NCBI GenBank assembly: GCA_028290225.1
Contig: JAQGKH010000072.1
Span: 1 to 9,855 of the forward strand
Reading direction: 5' to 3'
DNA: 9,855 bases
Source: Devosia sp.
Lineage (GTDB): Bacteria > Pseudomonadota > Alphaproteobacteria > Rhizobiales > Devosiaceae
Shown: positions 1 through 6,598 of the stretch, piece after piece
How the letters are laid out: each line of letters begins with the position of its first letter
How positions within the stretch are numbered: the first letter of the stretch is position 1
Made by a program: the position numbers and the translations under genes
The notes under the pieces: model-generated
The model's input: only the letters and a program-made list of their open reading frames with translations
Told to the model about the DNA's origin: nothing
Databases searched by the model: none

Positions 1-189
1 ACCGTTGGTTTCGCCGGCAAACTGAGCACCGCCCTGAACACCAACATAAAAGCCGGACCAGTCAAAGCCAGCTGGTGCGGCCTCGTAGATGGGCTGGGGA
101 ACGGTCGGGATGATCAGGTCAGCAGCAGAAGCTGCACTGGCTCCCAGAGCGATAACAACGGGGAGGAGGGCGAGGGACTTCATATGCAT
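1..189 (-). CDS. Outer-membrane β-barrel protein, Omp25/Omp31-like, N-terminal part only
   Basis: The 63 visible codons read as a secretion signal (MKSLALLPVVIALGASAASA, cleavage likely after ASA at about residue 22), a short linker ADLIIPTVPQPIYEAAPAG, then FDWSGFYVGVQGG. That last motif is the usual first strand of the small Omp25/Omp31-type eight-stranded barrels common in Hyphomicrobiales, so the product should sit in the outer membrane; the rest lies beyond the left edge. Two in-frame ATGs are possible, at 189 (MHMKS) and 183 (MKS). A clear AGGAG at 200-196 is 6 nt from the first and 12 nt from the second, so 189 is preferred. The gene is on the same strand as kpsS but 112 bp downstream, so it probably has its own promoter. 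The family call is from motif recognition; which member it is cannot be decided. Confidence 0.85.
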   Translation of the reverse strand, partial: MHMKSLALLPVVIALGASAASAADLIIPTVPQPIYEAAPAGFDWSGFYVGVQGGAQFAGETNG

Positions 190-255
190 AGGATGCTCCT
201 GAAACTAACTACGTCTAACAATGCCACATCAATGGCGATGGATGCAAAAAGTTTT

Positions 256-267
256 GCAAGCGCTTGC
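256..267. promoter_or_regulatory. Perfect 12-bp palindrome, LacI-family operator-like
   Basis: GCAAGCGCTTGC is a perfect palindrome with a central CG, the form typical of LacI/GalR-family operators (GCAA-N-CG-N-TTGC). It lies 67-78 bp upstream of the outer-membrane protein start at 189 and 35 bp past the kpsS stop. A second, AT-rich inverted repeat (GCAAAA-AG-TTTTGC, 244-257) overlaps its left end by two bases. It could be a binding site for a regulator of the omp gene. It might instead fold as part of a weak terminator after kpsS, but there is no clean T-run directly after the stem. Palindromy is seen directly; the operator role is inferred. Confidence 0.35.
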
Positions 268-301
268 TGCATCAGCCCTTTTGTTGCAAACCGATCACAG
301 C

Positions 302-1666
302 TCAGCTGCGCGCTGCGGCGTCCCGCCGCGCATCGGCCGGTGCCGAAAGGCGCTCCATGCCCCGGGGGCTGAAAAGCCGCCACATGATGTTGCGGACCGC
401 CAGGTCGATGCCTTGCGCGGTATAAAAGCTGCCATTGACCTGACAGCGGTCAGCCATGACCTTTTCAAATGCAGTCACGGTTTCCGCACTGGGCGGCACC
501 GGGTTGGCCCAGAACTGGTCGAGCGTACCGGAGGAAACCAGGCCGGGAAGATTGTAGACCGCCTCGGCCAATGCCAAGGTCGGCTTTCTTTGGTGCAGCG
601 CGGTCAGGCCGGTCGTGCTGTTGACCACCACCACGCCCTTGCATGCCCCGATAAGCGTGGGCAGGTGGCCACCATCAAGCACCCGAACCCTGCCGCTCAA
701 TCCGTGGTGTGACGCCAGCGCTGCAACCTGCCGCGATCGATCCACCAGGCCATTATCCAAGGGATGCACCTTGATCACCAGCTCATATCCACCCGGTGCA
801 TGAGCCCTGAAGGAGGCCATGACCAGGTTCATGACCTCAGCCATGTCGTCAAAGGGTGAGCGATGGCGAATCTGGTAGTCGCTGTCCAGTTGCAGCGGCA
901 ACAGGAAGAAGGGCCGGTTTTGCCCGACAAGATCATCCTGCACCCGTTGCGCCTGGCGCCGCAATCGCCCGCGGCCAAGGGCGCGGCGCACCCAGCCCAC
1001 CCCTTCAATCAAGGGGTGCTTGGGGCGATGGCGCACATAGAACGGCGAGGCCAGGCCCAGGAGCGTGTTGACGCCCTGATAGGCGAAATTCCACAGCGCC
1101 AGTCGCGCAAATCCTCCGCCGACGCGCCGGTGATCGGCGGGCGAGGGCAGCCCGACCGACAAGCGGGGCAAATTGCCTTTTCCCAATCCCCGGCGCCAAT
1201 GCGGATCGCTTTCCATGGTGATCCAGTCGGGACGCAAATAGCCTTCATCGAAGGCGTGCACGGCTATGCCGCAGCGCCTGGCCAAGACACAGGCAATGCG
1301 GTGGTATGGGCGGCGGTCGCCGAACAGGACGATGTCGGTGATGCGATGGCGTTGCAGGTAAGCGGTCAGGAAACCGCGCCAATCGGCCAGCCGTCCCCAG
1401 TAAAAGTCAGCGCCAGTTCGGGGCCAGAACAGCACGTCCCCCATGCAGAAGTTGATCCGATGAACCGCAGAGCCGTGCTGCTCCAATGCCTGCCCGAGCT
1501 TGAAGAAAAGGGGGGAAGGCAGGCTCTGCAGGAATAAGAACCGCCGTTCAGCAGGTCGCTGTGATGAACGATCCAGCAATGCGGAGGCCTCTGCTTTGAT
1601 TGGCTGGGGCCCACCCCCTAGCATAACGTTTGGGCCAAGTCCCGACCCGGGTTCCTCCTGAGCCAC
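302..1666 (-). CDS. kpsS: KpsS-type capsule β-Kdo transferase (capsular polysaccharide export protein KpsS/LipB family)
   Basis: The 454-residue protein carries the KpsS/LipB pattern of the Capsule_synth family: FLFLQSLPSPLFFKLG (43-58), CMGDVLFW (74-81), EGYLRPDW (141-148), PLQLDSDYQIR (257-267), KVHPLDNG (299-306) and NSTTGL (349-354) followed by YNLPGL. In E. coli KpsS transfers the first Kdo from CMP-Kdo to phosphatidylglycerol at the inner face of the cytoplasmic membrane, starting the conserved capsule anchor. It is longer than the roughly 390-residue E. coli protein, mainly through about 40 poorly conserved N-terminal residues. The start is uncertain: the longest frame begins with GTG at 1666 without a good upstream ribosome site, and the first ATG is at 1624. 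A perfect AGGAGGAA lies inside the frame at 1659-1652, 27 nt before that ATG. It is the last gene of a minus-strand cluster, 81 bp after the secreted-protein gene. Function is confident, start is not. Confidence 0.9.
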   Translation of the reverse strand: MAQEEPGSGLGPNVMLGGGPQPIKAEASALLDRSSQRPAERRFLFLQSLPSPLFFKLGQALEQHGSAVHRINFCMGDVLFWPRTGADFYWGRLADWRGFLTAYLQRHRITDIVLFGDRRPYHRIACVLARRCGIAVHAFDEGYLRPDWITMESDPHWRRGLGKGNLPRLSVGLPSPADHRRVGGGFARLALWNFAYQGVNTLLGLASPFYVRHRPKHPLIEGVGWVRRALGRGRLRRQAQRVQDDLVGQNRPFFLLPLQLDSDYQIRHRSPFDDMAEVMNLVMASFRAHAPGGYELVIKVHPLDNGLVDRSRQVAALASHHGLSGRVRVLDGGHLPTLIGACKGVVVVNSTTGLTALHQRKPTLALAEAVYNLPGLVSSGTLDQFWANPVPPSAETVTAFEKVMADRCQVNGSFYTAQGIDLAVRNIMWRLFSPRGMERLSAPADARRDAAARS

Positions 1667-1747
1667 GGGAATATCGCGGCATTTGGCCTCTGGAAACGGT
1701 ACCGCGCTGCCGCATTGCTGCCGCAGGTGGCTTCTTGTCAGCGAGGA

Positions 1748-2329
1748 TCAGCATGGCATGATCCATGGCGCAAAACGGTCGGCTGCGTGCATGGGCCAGG
1801 GCATCGGGGCCAGAATGAAATTGTAGCGCGGCACCTCGCCGCGCTCGCGCGCGAAGTCGAATCGCAGGGCTCCCGACTGGCATTGATGGCGCCTGCCCTC
1901 CTCAAGAGCGCTGTTCATCGAGGCCGGCAGTGACCAGCCCAGCTGTCCTAGGATGGGGACAATCAAAAGCCTGAACGACTCGAGGTCGCTTTTCTCATTG
2001 CCGGCACTGCTGTTGAGTTTGAAGCGGGCGGTGCGCACGTCACCCTCCTGCCCCCGGATCAGCACGAAGACCTTGGGCGTTTCGAACGCACAGCTTTCCG
2101 TTTCGCTGGTTTCCCTTCCCGCCTCGTCCAGCGTGACCTGCACGGCCCGGCAGAACGCCTCCAGCTTCCCGAGGTCGGGCAATAATGCCGATGGCGGCAC
2201 TGGCGCAGTTGCAACGAGGTTTTCGGGCAGCAGCCTCGGGGGGCTCAATTGCGCCCGCGCCGGTGGGGCCAGGATGAACAGCAGCAGCCCTGTGATAAGC
2301 AAGCAGGCGAGCCGTGAGTGCAAGCGCAT
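1748..2329 (-). CDS. Secreted protein of unknown function, four mature cysteines
   Basis: I do not recognise this 193-residue protein with certainty; it may belong to one of the rhizobial DUF families (DUF6030 comes to mind, unverified). Residues 1-26 are a signal peptide with a long hydrophobic core ending PPARA, cleaved before QLSPP. A proline-rich linker follows to about residue 51, then a compact domain with cysteines at 60, 80, 150 and the very last position 193, suggesting up to two disulfides in the periplasm. There is no lipobox and no second membrane segment. Its ATG is one base after the TGA of the lipoprotein gene (TGA-G-ATG) with no Shine-Dalgarno of its own, so translation is probably coupled. 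Its place between the Wza-like exporter and kpsS suggests a role in capsule assembly or export, but that is inference from neighbourhood only. Confidence 0.8.
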   Translation of the reverse strand: MRLHSRLACLLITGLLLFILAPPARAQLSPPRLLPENLVATAPVPPSALLPDLGKLEAFCRAVQVTLDEAGRETSETESCAFETPKVFVLIRGQEGDVRTARFKLNSSAGNEKSDLESFRLLIVPILGQLGWSLPASMNSALEEGRRHQCQSGALRFDFARERGEVPRYNFILAPMPWPMHAADRFAPWIMPC

Positions 2330-2330
2330 C

Positions 2331-2552
2331 TCAGCGCGCCGGCAATGCCGTTAGTGAGGTGCTGTTGCCCTTTTCATCTGCCGGGCGCTGCGAAGACGCG
2401 GGGGCAACCGGTGGGGCAACCACGCCCTGCGCCACGGGAGCGGCGGGCGCAAACATGCCCATCGATGTGCAGCCGGCCAGCAAGGGCAGCGCGGACAGCG
2501 CCGCGACGATCAACAGCCAGGCTTTGGATCGGGCGTTCAGCTTACCGATCAT
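2331..2552 (-). CDS. Small lipoprotein, 73 aa
   Basis: From the ATG at 2552 the product begins with a basic n-region (GKLNARSK), a hydrophobic stretch and the lipobox LLAGC with the lipidated cysteine at residue 28. The mature chain is only 46 residues, rich in Ala, Pro and Val, with no recognisable domain. The frame is open further upstream to a TTG at 2648 touching the exporter stop codon, which would give 105 residues. That would place the lipobox at residue 60, far too deep for a signal peptide, so the ATG is chosen although its ribosome site is weak (GGAAG directly before it). It lies between the Wza-like gene and the secreted-protein gene and is probably co-transcribed. Residue +2 is Thr, so outer-membrane sorting is expected by the E. 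coli +2 rule. Function is unknown; a small partner of the export pore is one possibility. Confidence 0.7.
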   Translation of the reverse strand: MIGKLNARSKAWLLIVAALSALPLLAGCTSMGMFAPAAPVAQGVVAPPVAPASSQRPADEKGNSTSLTALPAR

Positions 2553-2648
2553 CTTCCAGGATCGGGTCGCGCCCCAGTTACCACCTCGGCTCCCCAAGCC
2601 GAGCGAGGAGGCGGCAACAGCAGATTTCTGGCCCTTGGGTGCTGGCAA

Positions 2649-3812
2649 CTAGTCTACGAAGCCCTGCACGCTACGCGTCAACCCGATAGGCGACGAGATC
2701 AGTCCGATGAAGCGCTGGAGATCGACCGATGGACTGCGGGAGATATAAACCACATCGCGATTATTGATCGGGAAGATCTGGCCGGTCAGCAGGCTTTGGG
2801 GGCGTGACATGTCGATCCGGTAAACGATGGGATAGCGCCCTTCCTCGTCCGAACGCATGCCTCCTGCGATCAGTTCGTCGAAACGGGCCGACCCGACCAG
2901 GGACTTGTAGACATCGGCGTCCTCGAAGCGGAACACGAAATAGCCCTTGGGATCGGCGGTGGAAACATCGCCGCCTCCAGCCATGGCACTGGCCTCAACC
3001 AGGGTCAGGCGCTCGGACCCGAACGGCACCTTGCCCACCTTGGGGGTGGAGCCGAGCACGGTAAAGGTCTGAGGCTCGTGAGAAAGATAGATCTGGTCCC
3101 CTGGAGCCGCATAGACATTCTCGCCGGGAGAATCGAGCAGCAGTTGCAACATCACCTTGGCCGAGACATTGCCGCGCGTGACCGTGACCGCCGTATCATA
3201 GGGCGGGTGGCCAGCGCCGCCGGCCATGGCAATCACTTCGGTGATGCGATTGCCCGATTGCTTGAGCGGAATGATGCCCGGCGCGCCGACATCGCCATTG
3301 ACCGCCACGGTGCGCGATACATTCTGGCTGATGGAAACCGTCGCGTCGGGCTCGATAGCCTTGTTCTGCAGCGCACCTACGATGGCCTGGCGTGCCTGTT
3401 CCACGGTTTTGCCCGCAAAGCGGATGGAGCCGACATAGGGGATCGATGCGGTTCCGTCGGGCTGCACGGTAACGGTGAGTGGGGTCGCCTTGCGCTCGGA
3501 GGTGGAAAACAGGCCGTCGGCCCCCGCCTCGTAGATCACCACCTCAAGCACGTCCCCCGCCCCGACCACCGCCGTGGAGGTTTGTCCGCCGGCACCAAAG
3601 CGGCGCTGGAACTGCGCCGTGCGGAAATCGGCAATGATGCGCGCATTGTCGTAGGTGAGGTCCACGAGCTCGAACACCACGTCGGACGCAGTGTTGCCGC
3701 TTGCCTTGATCACCGTGTTCGTCAAGGGTCCGGTGCTAGCTACACAAGCGCTCAGGGCCAATGCTGTTGCAACAACGCCGAGCAGATTTAGCAGAGAGCG
3801 GCCGACTACCAT
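2649..3812 (-). CDS. Wza/KpsD-type outer-membrane polysaccharide export lipoprotein
   Basis: This 387-residue protein has a lipoprotein signal (hydrophobic 9-20, lipobox LSAC with Cys23). The polysaccharide-export domain follows, beginning VGAGDVLEVVIYEAG (83-97) and running through VQPDGTASIPYVGSI (116-130) to about 162. SLBB-like β-grasp segments come next (VNGDVGAPGIIPL 171-183; VLGSTPKVGKVPF 252-264), with a C-terminal NRDVVYISRSP (351-361). This is the Wza/KpsD/RkpU superfamily that forms the oligomeric channel carrying capsule across the periplasm and outer membrane. At 387 residues it resembles Wza in length rather than the longer E. coli KpsD. The ATG start is supported by AGGA at 3823-3820, 7 nt upstream. 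It is the first gene of the minus-strand cluster, so the spacer to its right should hold the promoter. KpsT/KpsM/KpsE partners are not in the window. Confidence 0.93.
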   Translation of the reverse strand: MVVGRSLLNLLGVVATALALSACVASTGPLTNTVIKASGNTASDVVFELVDLTYDNARIIADFRTAQFQRRFGAGGQTSTAVVGAGDVLEVVIYEAGADGLFSTSERKATPLTVTVQPDGTASIPYVGSIRFAGKTVEQARQAIVGALQNKAIEPDATVSISQNVSRTVAVNGDVGAPGIIPLKQSGNRITEVIAMAGGAGHPPYDTAVTVTRGNVSAKVMLQLLLDSPGENVYAAPGDQIYLSHEPQTFTVLGSTPKVGKVPFGSERLTLVEASAMAGGGDVSTADPKGYFVFRFEDADVYKSLVGSARFDELIAGGMRSDEEGRYPIVYRIDMSRPQSLLTGQIFPINNRDVVYISRSPSVDLQRFIGLISSPIGLTRSVQGFVD

Positions 3813-4102
3813 ACGGATTTCCTATAGCAAGCCCCGACCGATACACCAGTGCCGCGAACCTTGTCCATCATCAGCGACAAGCCTGACGGAGAGCGATTAA
3901 CAATGTGGCGGGAGGGACACTGTTGGGCATGCACATCTGGGATTATCTTCATGGGACAGTCACTTCCGGCGGATTCATGGCGCTTGGATGGCAATAAAGT
4001 CGGTTTGTGGGCCGCAGGCATGAACACTGCTTTTGTTGAGCGGTTGTCCCCAGCTGCCGAGCTGCGACAAGCGCCGCTCCGGCGCCCGGCCGGCCCCAAT
4101 CC
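3813..4102. other. Divergent non-coding spacer
   Basis: These 290 bases separate the minus-strand export cluster from the plus-strand small membrane protein. Short frames cross them on both strands but lack family resemblance and good starts, so I read the region as non-coding. It should carry the promoter of the export cluster. On the minus strand I find only weak candidates (a TTGTCG without a convincing -10). An imperfect hairpin is centred on CAGCTGCCGAGCTG at 4051-4064, flanked by GTC and GAC, close to the plus-strand gene; its role is unclear. Confidence 0.5.
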
Positions 4103-4417
4103 ATGACCCATGTCCTGCTCACGGTCCTGGTGCAGCTCAGCCTCGGCCTTGCCCTGCGGCGCTGGTTGCTGGGCGGGCTGATGATGATCGCGTTCTATCT
4201 GGGGCGAGAGATCACGCAGGCGGAGTATCGCTGGATCAGTGCCTTTGGAGCGGGGCGACGGGCCAACATGCCGTGGTGGGGCGGGCTCGATCCCCAGGCG
4301 TGGAACGCCAAGAGCGTTCTTGATGTGCTGCTGCCCGTTCTGGCGGTTCTGGCAGTTTATTTCACGGCCCGGATCCTGGGCCCGGCGGGGCAGCCTCGCT
4401 CAACCGAGCAACGCTAG
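4103..4417 (+). CDS. Small two-helix membrane protein of unknown function
   Basis: The 104-residue product has two hydrophobic helices, about 12-32 and 72-91. They flank a polar middle with striking motifs: GREITQAEYRW (34-44) and NMPWWGGLDP (55-64), then AWNAKSVLD. From memory, small membrane proteins with this GRE..QAEYRW / NMPWWGG signature occur in alphaproteobacteria and in some prophage settings, but I know of no assigned function. It is the only minus-to-plus break inside the left half of the locus and shares 56 bp at its 3' end, antisense, with the KpsC-like gene (4362-4417). The ATG at 4103 has no clear ribosome site; an ATG pair at 4181/4184 with GGGCGGG before it would give a shorter protein missing most of helix 1. 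The motif content makes a real gene likely; a link to the capsule is not shown. Confidence 0.7.
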   Translation: MTHVLLTVLVQLSLGLALRRWLLGGLMMIAFYLGREITQAEYRWISAFGAGRRANMPWWGGLDPQAWNAKSVLDVLLPVLAVLAVYFTARILGPAGQPRSTEQR

Positions 4418-5507
4418 CGAGCACCGCTTCGGCCTTGCCGCTGTCGCTTTCCAGCGCGATTCCGGCATAGCGCGGATACAGCAGATAGGCCCCGGCAAGC
4501 ACTTGCAGCGGGGTCAGGCGCCGCGTGCGCCGGGCAACAGGCAACCGGTCCTGGGTGATGCCCCAGCCCGAATAAAACGGCGTTCCCATGGTGACCACTG
4601 GCTTGCCGCGCAACGCAGCTTCAAATCCTGCCAGGGAGGTGACGGTATAAACCAGGTCGGCATTGTCGATGCAGTCGGCGATGCCGAATTCGGGCCCCAG
4701 CACGGTGCAGAGATCGGCAACCAGGCGGGGATTGGAGTAATGGGGCTTGGCGTAAGCCAGCGATTCGGGATGCGGGCGGTAAAGGATCTGAGCGCCCGGA
4801 TTTTCCCTTGCCGCCAGCAGGACCAGCGCATTGCCGCTAAGGGGCGCTTCGGCGCCGTAGCGAATCGACAGGTCATCTTCGACCTGTCCGAGCACCAGCA
4901 CATGCCTCACTCCTGGGCGCAGGAGGTCGGCAACCCGCCGAGTGCTGGCGAACATGTATTTGGTCAGCCCCTGCCCCACCATCCTGTCCGCAAGCTCCGC
5001 TGCCGCCTTCATCAGCGGCCGGTCAGCGTCAAAATCATGGGACGCCAGAATCGCCTCTAGGCGCGAGGGACGAAGCCGGTCGAAATGCATGGCCTGATCA
5101 TCGAAAACCAGGCTGAACGGACTGCTGCGGTCCGCCCCCAGTCCGACCGAGCGGATGAACCCGTCTTCGACAAAGGTCAGAGGTATGCCGTTGCGCGAGC
5201 AAAACAGCGCAAGATCCGCCGGTGCCCCGTAGCTCCAGGTAAAGACATGCGGCTGGTTGTAGCTGGAAATGCTCTCGATAAGCTCGGTCGACAAGCGCGC
5301 CGTATGGGACAGAACCACCGCATTGTAGCCCGGCAAATAGTCCAGGATGAAGGTCTTCCAGCGCGCAAATCCCACCAGCAGCGCCGTCGGCTTGCCGGGG
5401 CCCAGGTTCTCGCGCCGGCTGCGCCATTTGGCGTTGGTCTGCCGGTTGAGCGCCGCGTCCACGAAATAGCGGCCGGGATGGCGGATAAGCTTTGCCAGCT
5501 TGCTCAT
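4362..5507 (-). CDS. Single-module KpsC-type Kdo transferase homologue
   Basis: The 381-residue protein is one complete module of the KpsC family (Capsule_synth). Motifs are EDGFIRSVGLG (114-124), PFSLVFDD, GQVEDDLSIRYG (207-218), ILYRPHPE (241-248), TSLAGFEAALRGKP (290-303) and PFYSGWG (310-316). E. coli KpsC is a two-module enzyme of about 675 residues; its N-module adds β-2,4-linked and its C-module β-2,7-linked Kdo from CMP-Kdo to the anchor (GT107 prototype). Only one module is present here, preceded by about 40 basic residues and no signal peptide, so it should work at the cytoplasmic face. The frame opens with GTG at 5513, but the ATG at 5507 with GGTGAG five bases before it is preferred. 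It lies divergently from kpsF. It could be half of a split KpsC, or an extra transferase that places Kdo elsewhere in the polymer. The family is certain, the linkage made is not. Confidence 0.9.
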   Translation of the reverse strand: MSKLAKLIRHPGRYFVDAALNRQTNAKWRSRRENLGPGKPTALLVGFARWKTFILDYLPGYNAVVLSHTARLSTELIESISSYNQPHVFTWSYGAPADLALFCSRNGIPLTFVEDGFIRSVGLGADRSSPFSLVFDDQAMHFDRLRPSRLEAILASHDFDADRPLMKAAAELADRMVGQGLTKYMFASTRRVADLLRPGVRHVLVLGQVEDDLSIRYGAEAPLSGNALVLLAARENPGAQILYRPHPESLAYAKPHYSNPRLVADLCTVLGPEFGIADCIDNADLVYTVTSLAGFEAALRGKPVVTMGTPFYSGWGITQDRLPVARRTRRLTPLQVLAGAYLLYPRYAGIALESDSGKAEAVLASVARLSEAAPPGPGSGP

Positions 5508-5547
5508 GCGCACTCACCGGGCGGCGGGACACCAGGGCCGACCTGAG

Positions 5548-5576
5548 TTGACGGCTCGCTATGGACTGAACTAAGC
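5548..5576 (+). promoter_or_regulatory. Candidate promoter of the kpsF-kdsB-kdsA operon
   Basis: TTGACG (5548-5553) matches five of six bases of the -35 consensus. With 16-17 bp spacing it is followed by ACTAAG/CTAAGC (5570-5576), a poor -10 that keeps only the central TAA. It ends 32 bp before the kpsF ATG, in the only gap between the divergent KpsC-like gene and the operon, so position is good but the -10 is weak. Confidence 0.35.
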
Positions 5577-5608
5577 ACCGAACGCTCCAACAGAGTATCG
5601 GCGGATAG

Positions 5609-6598
5609 ATGATTAGAATCGACTGCTCGGTCAACCTAACGATCGCACCGGCCGAACTGGTGCAAATTGGCCGAAGTGCCCTGCGAATTGAGGCTGCGGC
5701 GATAGCCGACTTCGCCGAATTCTTGGGCGAACAGTTCGTAAAAGGCGTCGAATTGCTGACGCAGCCAAGCGGGCGAATCATTGTCACCGGGATCGGCAAA
5801 TCGGGTCATGTCGCGCGCAAGATCGCCTCGACCCTGTCTTCGATCGGGCGGCCGGCGCTGTATATCCACCCTTCCGAAGCAAGCCATGGCGACCTTGGCA
5901 TGATCGGGGAAGGCGATGTGCTGATGGCGCTCTCCAATTCGGGCGAAACGGCCGAGCTGGGCGATATCATCGGCTACTGCGAAAGCCGGGCCATTTCGAT
6001 CCTGGCCATTGTCGGCAATGGCAACAGCACCCTGGCGCAGCGCGCGCGGGTGGCGCTGGTTTACGGCATGGTCAAGGAAGTTTGCGCCAATGGACTGGCG
6101 CCCACCACGTCCACCACCCTGGCCATGGCCATAGGGGACGCCCTCGCCGTGGGGGTGATGACCGTGCTTGGCACTACATCGGAAAGCTTCCGCCTCTACC
6201 ACCCCGGTGGGCGGCTGGGCGCAAGTCTGCTGAAGGTTCAAGACCTCATGCATTGCGGCGACAGGCTGCCATTGGTGCGCCATGACATGTTCATGAAGGA
6301 CGTCGTGGTGATCATGTCGGCCAAGGGCTTCGGTGTTGCCGTCGTGCAGGACGAAGACGGACGCATTGCCGGCCTGATCACGGATGGCGACATGCGCCGC
6401 CATGTCGAAGTGCTCTGGGACAGCCGGGCGAAGGATCTGGTCAGCGCCCGCCCGATCACCGTGTCGCCTAGCCTGCTGGCAAGCCGTGCCTTGGAAATCA
6501 TGACAGAACGAGGCGTCACCAGCCTGCTTGTGGCCGACGAGGCCAACAACGAGACGGGTTTGATTCACATCCACGATTGCTTGCGGGCAGGGTTATAA
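5609..6598 (+). CDS. kpsF: D-arabinose-5-phosphate isomerase (KpsF/KdsD/GutQ family)
   Basis: The enzyme interconverts D-ribulose-5-phosphate and D-arabinose-5-phosphate, the first step of Kdo synthesis, in the cytoplasm. The 329-residue protein has the normal family length. It has an SIS domain (about 40-180) with GIGKSGH (61-67), HPSEASHGDLGM (87-98) and SNSGETAE (109-116), then GLAPTTST (162-169), HPGGRLG (198-204), and two CBS domains (DLMH onward, about 212-325; second starting near PITVSPS). Residues matching the E. coli KdsD active-site set K59, E111, E152 and H193 are all present with a constant +5 offset: K64, E116, E157 and H198. ATG at 5609 is preceded by a weak GGCGG. The gene ends TAA directly abutting the kdsB ATG. 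Its place beside KpsS/KpsC homologues marks it as the capsule-dedicated copy; the housekeeping kdsD is expected elsewhere. Confidence 0.96.
   Translation: MIRIDCSVNLTIAPAELVQIGRSALRIEAAAIADFAEFLGEQFVKGVELLTQPSGRIIVTGIGKSGHVARKIASTLSSIGRPALYIHPSEASHGDLGMIGEGDVLMALSNSGETAELGDIIGYCESRAISILAIVGNGNSTLAQRARVALVYGMVKEVCANGLAPTTSTTLAMAIGDALAVGVMTVLGTTSESFRLYHPGGRLGASLLKVQDLMHCGDRLPLVRHDMFMKDVVVIMSAKGFGVAVVQDEDGRIAGLITDGDMRRHVEVLWDSRAKDLVSARPITVSPSLLASRALEIMTERGVTSLLVADEANNETGLIHIHDCLRAGL

Noticed and set aside
221..1537. Open plus-strand frames (about 163 and 224 codons) opposite kpsS
   Set aside because: They lie antisense to a clear KpsS homologue and show no domain, signal or ribosome site; long open antisense frames are usual in GC-rich DNA.
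3078..3791. 237-codon plus-strand frame opposite the Wza-like gene
   Set aside because: Rich in His, Arg and Gly with no recognisable motif, fully antisense to a gene with a strong family match.
4045..4069. Imperfect hairpin around CAGCTGCCGAGCTG as a terminator or operator
   Set aside because: Short stem with mismatches and no T-run; lies in a spacer between divergent genes where no transcript needs to end. Kept only as a note in the spacer entry.
5098..5799. 233-codon minus-strand frame bridging the KpsC-like gene and kpsF
   Set aside because: Out of frame with the KpsC-like protein and without motifs; it would overlap the candidate promoter and the start of kpsF.
5636..6574. 312-codon minus-strand frame opposite kpsF
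   Set aside because: Low-complexity His/Gln/Arg-rich composition typical of a shadow frame; kpsF on the other strand has all catalytic residues.
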